NCBI GenBank assembly: GCA_017959195.1
Contig: JAGDBE010000044.1
Span: 1 to 14,362, forward strand
Origin: Clostridia bacterium
Lineage (GTDB): Bacteria; Bacillota; Clostridia; Oscillospirales; CAG-382
Direction of reading: 5' to 3'
DNA length: 14,362 bases
The position numbers and the translations under genes are program-made. Below are positions 7,736 through 14,117 of the stretch, piece by piece (position 1 is the first letter of the stretch; every line of letters begins with the position of its first letter). A model generated the notes under the pieces. That model was not told where the DNA came from and made no database searches. It worked only from the letters and a program-made list of their open reading frames with translations.

Positions 7736-8615
7736 GTTCAAAAGATATCATCCTATCGTAAATTTCATATATTTTACCGCGGCGTTCGTATTTACATGTC
7801 TGTTTTTACACCCCGTGGCGCTTTTGATTTCGCTCTTTTGCGCATTTTGCTTTTTTATCCTGCTCAAAAGCGCGTCTTCCGTCAAAAAAACGCTGCTTTT
7901 TCTTCTGCCGATGCTTATTTTGACGTCCCTCATCAACCCCGCGTTCAACCACAGGGGAAAAACAATTCTTTTATATCTTCCGAGCGGAAATCCGCTCACG
8001 TTTGAGTCGGTTTACTTCGGGCTGATTTATGCTACGATGATTATCAGCATGATTTTATATTTTTCCTGCTTCGGCGAAGTAATTTCAAGCGACAAGTTCA
8101 TTTACCTTTTCGGAAGGGTGTTTCCTTCCCTTTCGCTTGCAATTTCCATGGTGCTTCAGTTTGTGCCGAAGTTTGCAAGCCGTTTCAAAGAGGTTTCTTC
8201 CATGAGAAAATGCCTCGGAAAAAGCGTTTCAGAAAAAGGGCTTTCAAAGAAATTAAAAAACGCGCTTTCGATTTTATCAGTCATTATAACGTGGAGTTTA
8301 GAGAGTTCGATAGACACCGCCGACTCGATGAAATCGCGCGGTTACGGCTTTGCCGGAAGAACGGCGTTTTCCATATACAAGTTTTCAAAAAGAGATTTAT
8401 TTGCGCTTTTATACGTTTTACTGCTTGCGGCGTACGTTATTTTCGGCGCGTTTAACGGGATAATGGATTTTTCTTGCTTTCCCGAAATTAAAATTGCGGA
8501 GTTCTCGTTTTATTCATTTACCGTTTTTTCGTGTTATTTTGCGCTGCTTGCGATGCCTGTATTCATTGAACTGCGGGAGGTGAGAAGATGGAAATCTATA
8601 AAATCGAATCTTTGA
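7722..8615 (+). CDS. ecfT: ECF transporter transmembrane component EcfT
   Basis: The 297-aa CbiQ/EcfT-family membrane protein is the scaffold that couples ATPases to the substrate-specific S component. Hydrophobic segments lie at about 14-35, 36-50 and 56-72, then about 90-115 and 130-150, and two more in the C-terminal third. Between them is a cytoplasmic coupling region. The ADSMKSRGYG motif at 200-209 is the characteristic xRG coupling-helix motif that contacts the ATPase. The first coupling motif (near SSMRKCLG) is degenerate. The start overlaps the lipoprotein gene by 14 bases and has no strong ribosome binding site, so translational coupling is likely. Its last 28 bases overlap the ATPase/S fusion gene. 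Substrate is assigned from the riboswitch, not from this protein. Confidence 0.9.
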   Translation: MKTSEFKRYHPIVNFIYFTAAFVFTCLFLHPVALLISLFCAFCFFILLKSASSVKKTLLFLLPMLILTSLINPAFNHRGKTILLYLPSGNPLTFESVYFGLIYATMIISMILYFSCFGEVISSDKFIYLFGRVFPSLSLAISMVLQFVPKFASRFKEVSSMRKCLGKSVSEKGLSKKLKNALSILSVIITWSLESSIDTADSMKSRGYGFAGRTAFSIYKFSKRDLFALLYVLLLAAYVIFGAFNGIMDFSCFPEIKIAEFSFYSFTVFSCYFALLAMPVFIELREVRRWKSIKSNL

Positions 8616-11227
8616 GTTTTACTTATCCCACCGGTCGGAATGAGGCGATAAAAGACGTAAATCTTTCAATTAACAAGGGCGATTTTATCACAATCTGCGG
8701 AAAATCAGGCTGCGGCAAGACAACCCTTTTGAGAATGTTGAAAAAGCCGATTTCGCCTTACGGAAACGCAAGCGGAAGCATATTTTACAAGGGTCAGAAT
8801 TTAGAAAGCGCCGACGAAAAAGAGCAGATTTGCGAAATCGGGTTTGTCATGCAGAATCCCGAGGACCGGGTGGCGACGGACAAGGTTTGGCACGAGCTCG
8901 CTTTCGGGCTTGAAAGTCTCGGTTATTCCAACTGGGAAATAAGGTCGAGGGTTTCCGAAACGGCGTCGTTTTTCGGCATAGAAAGCTTATTCTACAAAAA
9001 GACGTCGGAGCTTTCGGGCGGAGAAAAGCAGCTCCTCAGCCTTGCTTCGGTTATGGTAATGCGTCCCGACGTTATAATTCTCGACGAGCCTACAAGCACA
9101 CTTGACCCGATTGCCGCGTACGAGTTTCTGCACACGCTAAAAAAGATTAACGACGAGCTCGGCACGACGGTCATTCTCTCCGAACAGCGGCTCGACGAGG
9201 CGTTTGCGCTTTCAAACAGGGTTATCGTCATGGACGAAGGGCAAATCATTGCCGACAGCACGCCGAAAGACGTCGGTAATATTTTAAGCGGACAAAATCA
9301 CGAGATGTTTTTCGCGCTCCCCGTACCGACGCGCGTATTCTGCGAGGTCTGCGGCGGCGAATGCTCTCCCGTTACCATACGCGAGGGAAAAGAATGGCTC
9401 GAAAACTACGTTTCCGAGCGTAATATAAAGACGGATATTGATTTTCCCGACAAAGATCCCGTAAAAAGCGAAAGCGCAATTTGCGCAAAAGGTCTTTATT
9501 TCAGGTACGAAAAGGATTCTCCCGACGTTATAAAGGGACTTGAACTTGATATTAAAAAGGGCGAATTCTTCTCGATTCTCGGCGGCAACGGAAGCGGAAA
9601 AACCACCGCTTTATCCCTCATTTCGGGGCTTAACGAAGCTCAAAGAGGCGATATTTTCATAAACGGAAGAAAGATTTCAAATATTCCCGATTTATACAGC
9701 GGTTTGCTCGGCGTTCTGCCGCAAAATCCGCAGAGTCTTTTTGCAAAAAAGACTCTCTATCTCGATTTATTTGAAATGACTGACTCCTCTCTTTCAAAAG
9801 AGGAGCGAAACGAAAAGGTATCGGAAACCGCTTCTTTATGCGGTATAGGTCATTTACTCTACCGCCACCCGTTCGACTTATCGGGCGGTGAAATTCAACG
9901 TGCGGCGCTTGCTATGGTGCTTTTGAGAAAGCCCGAAATTATTCTTCTCGACGAGCCGACAAAGGGTATGGACGCACATTTCAAGGCAATTTTCGGAAGC
10001 ATTCTCGAAAATCTCAAAAAAGCGGGAACAACTATTCTCATGGTATCGCACGACGTCGAATTCTGCGCGGAATATTCCGACAGGTGCGCTTTATTCTTTG
10101 ACGGAAGCATTACCGCCACGCAGACTCCGAAAAAATTCTTTTCGTCAAACAGTTTCTACACGACGGGTGCAAACCGCATGGCAAAAGGCGTTTTCCCGAC
10201 GGCTATCCTTGCGCGCGATATAATTTGTGCGCTCGGAAAGGAAGAGCGTCCGTTTTCACCCGATTACACCGACAAAAGCGGTTCCGATTACGGAGTATTT
10301 GAGGAAAAAACCGAAAAACCTGCTTCAAAGCGAATAATCGCGGGAATTTCGATGTTCATATTATGCGCGATATGCTGTGCAATCCAGTTTATGCGCTTTA
10401 TAACGCTTGACACCATGGGGTACGTGATTTTTGAAATCGCGGCGATATTTTTTGCTGCTTTCGGTATTGCGTGCTTTCTGCCGCAAGAGGAATTTACGTC
10501 GCAAAGCGATTTTACCGTGCGAAGCAAGGGCGGTTTTTCAATGCGGTTGACAGTGTCCGCACTCTTTATACTCGTCGCCATTCCGCTTACAATATATTCC
10601 GGAATATACTATTTCGGGGACAGAAAATACTATTTTATCAGTTTACTCATCATTTTTGAGACGCTTCTCCCCTTCTTTCTCGTATTCGAGCGTAGGATGC
10701 CGAAGGCGCGGGAAATCGTCATCATAAGTGCGCTTTCCGCTATAGCGGTTGCGGGAAGAATCGCGTTCTTCATGCTTCCCGAATTCAAGCCGGTGGCGTC
10801 AATCGTCATTATTTCGGGAATCTGCTTCGGCGCCGAGGCGGGATTTATGGTGGGAGCACTTTCGGCATTCGTATCAAACTACTTTTTCGGGCAGGGTCCG
10901 TGGACTCCGTGGCAGATGTTTGCATTCGGAATTATCGGCTTTCTTGCGGGGTTGTTATTCAGAAAAGGCGTTTTTCGCAAAACGCGCGTCTCGCTTACGG
11001 TTTTCGGTTTTTTATCGGCGCTTGTGATTTACGGCGGTATCATGAACGTGGCGGCGCTTCTGATGATGACCGGCGAGCCGGGGCCCGGCATGATACAGGC
11101 GTCGTTTGCGGCGGGGCTTCCCGTTGACTTCATTCACGCCCTCTCGACCGCATTTTTCCTTTGGTTCATATCAGGGCCGATGATTGAAAAATTAGAGCGG
11201 GTCAAGCTGAAATACGGGCTTATATGA
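8588..11227 (+). CDS. Fused EcfA-EcfA'-EcfS: two ECF ATPase domains plus S component, predicted cobalamin uptake
   Basis: The 879-aa protein has a strong GGGAGG seven bases before ATG 8588. ATPase domain 1 has Walker A GKSGCGKTT (38-46), Q-loop MQNPEDR, signature LSGGEKQ (142-148), Walker B with D166 and E167, and an unusual glutamine (Q200, SEQRLDEA) at the H-switch position. A linker with CEVCGGEC and TIREGKEWL, of a type seen in fused ECF ATPases, leads to domain 2. That domain is canonical: Walker A GGNGSGKTT (332-340), signature LSGGEIQR (431-438), Walker B D455/E456 and H488. Four hydrophobic segments follow at about 580-700. The S-component core spans about 705-879 and includes AGRIAFFMLPEFKPVAS, CFGAEAGFMVGA and FFGQGPWTPWQM. 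With EcfT this makes a complete importer in two polypeptides. Cobalamin as substrate is inferred from the riboswitch. The gene ends four bases before a strong terminator. Confidence 0.93.
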   Translation: MEIYKIESLSFTYPTGRNEAIKDVNLSINKGDFITICGKSGCGKTTLLRMLKKPISPYGNASGSIFYKGQNLESADEKEQICEIGFVMQNPEDRVATDKVWHELAFGLESLGYSNWEIRSRVSETASFFGIESLFYKKTSELSGGEKQLLSLASVMVMRPDVIILDEPTSTLDPIAAYEFLHTLKKINDELGTTVILSEQRLDEAFALSNRVIVMDEGQIIADSTPKDVGNILSGQNHEMFFALPVPTRVFCEVCGGECSPVTIREGKEWLENYVSERNIKTDIDFPDKDPVKSESAICAKGLYFRYEKDSPDVIKGLELDIKKGEFFSILGGNGSGKTTALSLISGLNEAQRGDIFINGRKISNIPDLYSGLLGVLPQNPQSLFAKKTLYLDLFEMTDSSLSKEERNEKVSETASLCGIGHLLYRHPFDLSGGEIQRAALAMVLLRKPEIILLDEPTKGMDAHFKAIFGSILENLKKAGTTILMVSHDVEFCAEYSDRCALFFDGSITATQTPKKFFSSNSFYTTGANRMAKGVFPTAILARDIICALGKEERPFSPDYTDKSGSDYGVFEEKTEKPASKRIIAGISMFILCAICCAIQFMRFITLDTMGYVIFEIAAIFFAAFGIACFLPQEEFTSQSDFTVRSKGGFSMRLTVSALFILVAIPLTIYSGIYYFGDRKYYFISLLIIFETLLPFFLVFERRMPKAREIVIISALSAIAVAGRIAFFMLPEFKPVASIVIISGICFGAEAGFMVGALSAFVSNYFFGQGPWTPWQMFAFGIIGFLAGLLFRKGVFRKTRVSLTVFGFLSALVIYGGIMNVAALLMMTGEPGPGMIQASFAAGLPVDFIHALSTAFFLWFISGPMIEKLERVKLKYGLI

Positions 11228-11230
11228 TAT

Positions 11231-11259
11231 TAAAAGCCGACGCGGCGCGTCGGCTTTTA
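11231..11259. terminator. Bidirectional terminator between the ECF operon and the 43-aa minus-strand gene
   Basis: TAAAAGCCGACGC (11231-11243) and GCGTCGGCTTTTA (11247-11259) form a perfect 13-bp stem with a 3-base loop. T-rich DNA follows on the plus strand, and A-runs in the 5' arm give a T-run on the minus strand. It sits between the stop at 11227 and the minus-strand stop at 11263 and can serve both. Confidence 0.92.
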
Positions 11260-11262
11260 TTT

Positions 11263-11394
11263 TTAATTTTTTCCGTTTTCGTTTTTCTTGTTTTCGGCGG
11301 AGGAGGCGTGTTCGTTCTTATTTTCGCTTCTGCTCTGCATTCCGTTCTTATCGTACGGTGCGTTTTCGGTCTTTCTGTTCTTATTCTTTGACAT
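11263..11394 (-). CDS. 43-aa hydrophilic peptide, unknown function
   Basis: A short frame runs from ATG (complement of 11392-11394) to TAA (complement of 11263-11265). It is supported by an excellent AAAGGAG seven to eight bases before the ATG and by the terminator directly after the stop. The product starts MSKNKNRKTENAPYDKNG and is extremely rich in Asn, Lys and Glu, with no hydrophobic segment, so it is probably cytoplasmic and disordered. It lies 72 bases downstream of the acetyltransferase gene on the same strand, with no clear terminator between, so the two may be cotranscribed. Similar small basic peptides occur in many Clostridia, but I do not recognise a named family. A longer frame overlapping it (to 11402) lacks the ribosome binding site fit and is rejected. 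Confidence 0.65.
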   Translation of the reverse strand: MSKNKNRKTENAPYDKNGMQSRSENKNEHASSAENKKNENGKN

Positions 11395-11466
11395 AAAATC
11401 AATCTCCTTTACAATTTTTGTACTGCAAAGGTATTTTTACCCGAAAACCCGATTTTATGCAAAAAA

Positions 11467-12093
11467 TCATTCCGCTTTGATTTTTTCGTAAAATTCTTCC
11501 TTTGTGATTTTATATACTATTATATTTTTGAATTCCCCTTTTATATACATGGAATGTCTGTACATGCCCTCAAAGGTCATTCCGCATTTACTCATCACCT
11601 TTGTCGAAGCGTCGTTGCCTTCCATGCATTTTGCGTTATATCCCGAAAAGCCGAGTTTTTCAAATCCGAATTTCATAAGCTCCTTTACGGCTTCCGGCAT
11701 AATCTCGCGTCCCCAGTACTCCTTTGAAAGAACGTATCCGATTTCGGCGGTGTTTTCCTTATAGTCAATCGACGTATATCCGCAGGTGCCTATAAACTTG
11801 CCGTTTTCTTTCAGCAATATTCCGAAGTCGTGGAAAACGCCTTCGTTATACTTTTTCTGCAGCAGCTGAATATAGCGCCTTGTCTCGGTTACGCTTGAAT
11901 GCGGATACCACGTTAAGTATTTCGTAACGTCCGCATCCGACGCATATTCAAACATATCTTCGGCATAGTCTTCGGTTATTTTACAAAGTATCAGTCTTTC
12001 CGTCTCAAGCTTCGGCAGGTTTTTGAAGGTTGACGCGACTAAGGACGCTCTGCCGAAGAACGTGTTTCCGAAAATGTTATTTAATATCGACAT
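11467..12093 (-). CDS. GNAT-family N-acetyltransferase, RimJ/RimL-like
   Basis: The 208-aa protein belongs to the GNAT superfamily, which moves an acetyl group from acetyl-CoA to an amine. ETERLILCKITEDYAEDMFEYASD is the typical start of RimJ/RimL-type members. IGTCGYTSIDYKENTAEIGYVLSKEYWGREIM covers the beta-strands and the acetyl-CoA-binding region, and NDASTKVMSKCGMTFEG is the usual motif B segment. The family includes ribosomal-protein N-terminal acetyltransferases and many small-molecule resistance enzymes, so the substrate is open. About 28 residues precede the domain. The start is supported by AAGGA upstream. Divergent from the 51-aa membrane gene and unrelated by function to either neighbour. 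Confidence 0.9.
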   Translation of the reverse strand: MSILNNIFGNTFFGRASLVASTFKNLPKLETERLILCKITEDYAEDMFEYASDADVTKYLTWYPHSSVTETRRYIQLLQKKYNEGVFHDFGILLKENGKFIGTCGYTSIDYKENTAEIGYVLSKEYWGREIMPEAVKELMKFGFEKLGFSGYNAKCMEGNDASTKVMSKCGMTFEGMYRHSMYIKGEFKNIIVYKITKEEFYEKIKAE

Positions 12094-12174
12094 TTCTCTT
12101 TTCCTTCACTGTTTTTGTACCACCATTTTATTCCTTACGGCGTTTCAAGTCTATAATATTTTGTAAATTATGAA

Positions 12175-12205
12175 ACATATCCTCATTTTTTGCATATTAT
12201 ACATT
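12175..12205 (+). promoter_or_regulatory. Possible sigma-E-like sporulation promoter
   Basis: TATACATT (12198-12205) differs from the sigma-E -10 consensus CATACANT at one base. ACATATC (12175-12181) loosely resembles the -35. The 16-base spacer is slightly long, so this is tentative. It would start a transcript just before the ribosome binding site of the 51-aa gene and fit the sporulation genes downstream. I see no other promoter in the 137-base divergent gap. Confidence 0.3.
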
Positions 12206-12230
12206 AAGCGAAAAATAAGGAGTGATCGTT

Positions 12231-12386
12231 TTGAAAAACCTTACCGCCATTCTCGGTGTGGGCGTACTCTGCATCGGATTCGGCATTCTTATTGCATCAT
12301 TTCTTCCGTCTTTGATTGTCGTCTGCATTGAAGCCGTCCTTCTTATTCTCGCGGGATTTATTGCCTTTAAGTGCCAGAAAGGGTGA
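12231..12386 (+). CDS. 51-aa membrane peptide upstream of spoVM-like gene
   Basis: Translation starts at TTG 12231, with AAGGAG ending eight bases before it, and ends at TGA 12384-12386. The product begins MKNLTAILGVGVLCIGFGIL and is almost entirely hydrophobic: two membrane segments (about 6-26 and 28-46) with a short turn around FLPS, ending in KCQKG. It is too short for usual gene finders. The next frame begins six bases after its stop, so it is likely cotranscribed with the spoVM-like and sipL-like genes and may take part in spore envelope formation. I do not recognise a named family, and the role is inferred only from position. Confidence 0.75.
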   Translation: MKNLTAILGVGVLCIGFGILIASFLPSLIVVCIEAVLLILAGFIAFKCQKG

Positions 12387-12391
12387 GTGTA

Positions 12392-12466
12392 TTGAAAATC
12401 GTATTATTAAAGCCGCCGGGATTTATCAGAGCGTTTCTCAAATTATTCATCCGCGACAAGAACTGA
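12392..12466 (+). CDS. spoVM: SpoVM-like spore coat anchoring peptide
   Basis: A 24-aa frame begins at TTG 12392, with GGGTGAG just upstream, and ends at TGA 12464-12466. It starts MKIVLLKPPGF and shares with Bacillus subtilis SpoVM the residues K2, K7, P9 and F11, a hydrophobic residue at 12, a basic residue at 17, the amphipathic pattern and a charged C-terminus. SpoVM is a 26-aa helix that recognises the positively curved forespore membrane and recruits the SpoIVA ATPase, the basement layer of the coat. P9 is known to matter for its membrane insertion. The next gene encodes a SipL-like protein, the SpoIVA partner in Clostridia, which supports the call. The short length keeps some uncertainty. 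Confidence 0.8.
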   Translation: MKIVLLKPPGFIRAFLKLFIRDKN

Positions 12467-12483
12467 TGGAATATTGCTTTCTC

Positions 12484-12519
12484 CCTTTGCATATATTGTA
12501 ACAAGTTTATATGCAAAGG
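12484..12519 (+). promoter_or_regulatory. Perfect 12-bp inverted repeat covering the sipL ribosome binding site
   Basis: CCTTTGCATATA (12484-12495) and TATATGCAAAGG (12508-12519) flank a 12-base loop. The right arm contains most of the AAAGGAG Shine-Dalgarno (12515-12521) of the next gene, whose ATG is at 12529, so in RNA the hairpin would hide it. Five T's follow (12522-12526), so weak termination after spoVM is an alternative reading. Confidence 0.75.
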
Positions 12520-12528
12520 AGTTTTTAT

Positions 12529-14073
12529 ATGGACAAATTCAGCATTCCGACATGTTCCGCAATTTTCCAGAGCCGCGTGGAATACAAAGACGCAAGCGAC
12601 TTTTTTCTTCCCGATTTTGCGCAGAGCTCCGCAAGAGTTATCAGTGCCGACGGCTTTTCTTACGTATCAAACGTTATTTTTGAAGACGGATTTTTGAAAT
12701 TCACGCTGAATACCACGGTCAAAGTCGCCTATTTATCAGAGCAGAACGGTTACATAAAAAGCGTATTCTTCCCTTTTTCAAAGGAAAAGTCGCTTGAAGT
12801 CCGCGGAATTTCCGGTGAGGACGCGCTTCCCGACGTTTGCGCCGTATGCGTTTACGCCTGCGCCAAGCAGAAAAGTCCGAGAAATTTTGAAATCACCGTC
12901 GGAAATCACGTAAACGCCTCGATTTATTCAAAAAACGACGTTGCGGTATTCAATCCCGAGGGCGTTTCGGACGCCGAGCTTCATTCTGAAAAAATTACGG
13001 CGTCAGAACACGGATTATTTTTCGATTACCCCGAAAGCGTATCGTTTGAAACGCCGATAGACGAAAATATGCCGCATATTGCGGAAATTGCCGACAGTTC
13101 CCTTATTCTTTCGGTTGAAAACTCATATATTTCGGGCGAAAAGATAAAATACCGTGCGAAAGCGTCGCTTTCCTGCGTTTTCCGCGGACAAAACGCAGTT
13201 GATTCGGAAGAATCCGCCGCAAATTACGTTTATTTTTCAAAGGATTTCCCGTTTGAGGGCTCATTTGACGCTATATGCGTTCCCGAAAGCGCCCAAGTGC
13301 TTACCAAACTTACTCTTCTGGAATACGACTGCTCTTCTTTATTCGACCCGTACGGCGAGAGCAGAATAATAGGCGTAAACATGCGGTATTCCGTAAAATC
13401 CGACGTCTTTTTCAGCGTTGAAAAAGAGTTTTCTGACGACGGATATTCCCCATTATACGAGTGCACATCAAAAAGCGAAACGTATTCTTACGAGCGGCTT
13501 TCCGACGCTTTTGAGGAAAAATGCACGATAAGCGGCGCGCTCAGATACGATTCCGTACCGCTCGTAAGCATAAACTCACATCAAGCGCAAATATTACCGT
13601 CGGGAGTTGAGGTTTCCGACGACAAGTTATTCTTTACCGGCAAGCTTTACGTTACGGTATGCGGTACCGACGAAAAAGGTGAGGCGCGTTTTGTTTCGGG
13701 CTCGATTCCCGTACGTGCGCCGATTCAGAGCAGTGTTTTGCCTGCAAACAAGAAATTCTTTACCGAATGCTCTCTTTTATTCTGCGACGCCGTTTTACAA
13801 AACGGAGAAATTTCAATAAACGCCGAAATTTACTTGAAATGCGTTGCGGTTGAGAAGGCGAAAATTATTGCTTTAAGCGATTTTGAAGTCAACTACGATT
13901 CTCCGAAGCAAATGAGGAAAAACGAGTACGTACTCTATTATCCGGACGAAAACGACACGTTATGGAGCATCGGCAAGAAATACGAGGTCCCCGTTTCCGT
14001 TATAAAGAGCGAAAACTCAATGGAATCCGACGTAATCAAAGGCAGAAAAGTAATAAAAATACCTATGAAATAA
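12529..14073 (+). CDS. sipL: SipL-like spore coat morphogenesis protein (SPOCS/DUF3794 domains plus LysM)
   Basis: The 514-aa protein starts at ATG 12529, eight bases after AAAGGAG. An in-frame ATG at 12511 lies before that site and is rejected. There is no signal peptide or membrane segment, as expected for a mother-cell protein. The N-terminal and central parts (to about 460) show repeated beta-rich DUF3794/SPOCS units (for example KVAYLSEQNGYIKSVFFPFS, and IPVRAPIQSSVLPANKKF). A C-terminal LysM domain occupies about 468-513 (NDTLWSIGKKYEVP, then a KGRKVIKIP end). This is the architecture of Clostridioides difficile SipL, whose LysM domain binds SpoIVA during coat assembly and which replaces Bacillus SpoVID. 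The adjacent spoVM-like gene fits the same process. Expression probably depends on mother-cell sigma factors and may be modulated by the hairpin over its ribosome binding site. Confidence 0.9.
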   Translation: MDKFSIPTCSAIFQSRVEYKDASDFFLPDFAQSSARVISADGFSYVSNVIFEDGFLKFTLNTTVKVAYLSEQNGYIKSVFFPFSKEKSLEVRGISGEDALPDVCAVCVYACAKQKSPRNFEITVGNHVNASIYSKNDVAVFNPEGVSDAELHSEKITASEHGLFFDYPESVSFETPIDENMPHIAEIADSSLILSVENSYISGEKIKYRAKASLSCVFRGQNAVDSEESAANYVYFSKDFPFEGSFDAICVPESAQVLTKLTLLEYDCSSLFDPYGESRIIGVNMRYSVKSDVFFSVEKEFSDDGYSPLYECTSKSETYSYERLSDAFEEKCTISGALRYDSVPLVSINSHQAQILPSGVEVSDDKLFFTGKLYVTVCGTDEKGEARFVSGSIPVRAPIQSSVLPANKKFFTECSLLFCDAVLQNGEISINAEIYLKCVAVEKAKIIALSDFEVNYDSPKQMRKNEYVLYYPDENDTLWSIGKKYEVPVSVIKSENSMESDVIKGRKVIKIPMK

Positions 14074-14077
14074 TGAA

Positions 14078-14109
14078 AAAACGGCTCTCGAACGAGAGCC
14101 GTTTTTTTT
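14078..14109. terminator. Bidirectional terminator between sipL and the symporter gene
   Basis: ACGGCTCTCG (14081-14090) and CGAGAGCCGT (14093-14102) form a stem flanked by an A-run on the left and a T-run on the right, giving a U-tract on both strands. It lies between convergent stops at 14073 and 14118. Confidence 0.93.
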
Positions 14110-14117
14110 AAAATTCA

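Noticed and set aside
10749..11127. Plus-strand frames inside the S-component region
   Set aside because: They shadow a well-supported membrane protein frame and have no ribosome binding sites or recognisable domains.
11220..11402. 60-aa minus-strand frame overlapping the 43-aa gene
   Set aside because: It runs through the terminator, its start does not fit the ribosome binding site, and its Arg/Lys/Thr-rich sequence is a frame-shifted reading of the 43-aa frame.
12511..12528. Upstream in-frame ATG for the sipL-like gene
   Set aside because: The codons after it form the AAAGGAG ribosome binding site for ATG 12529.
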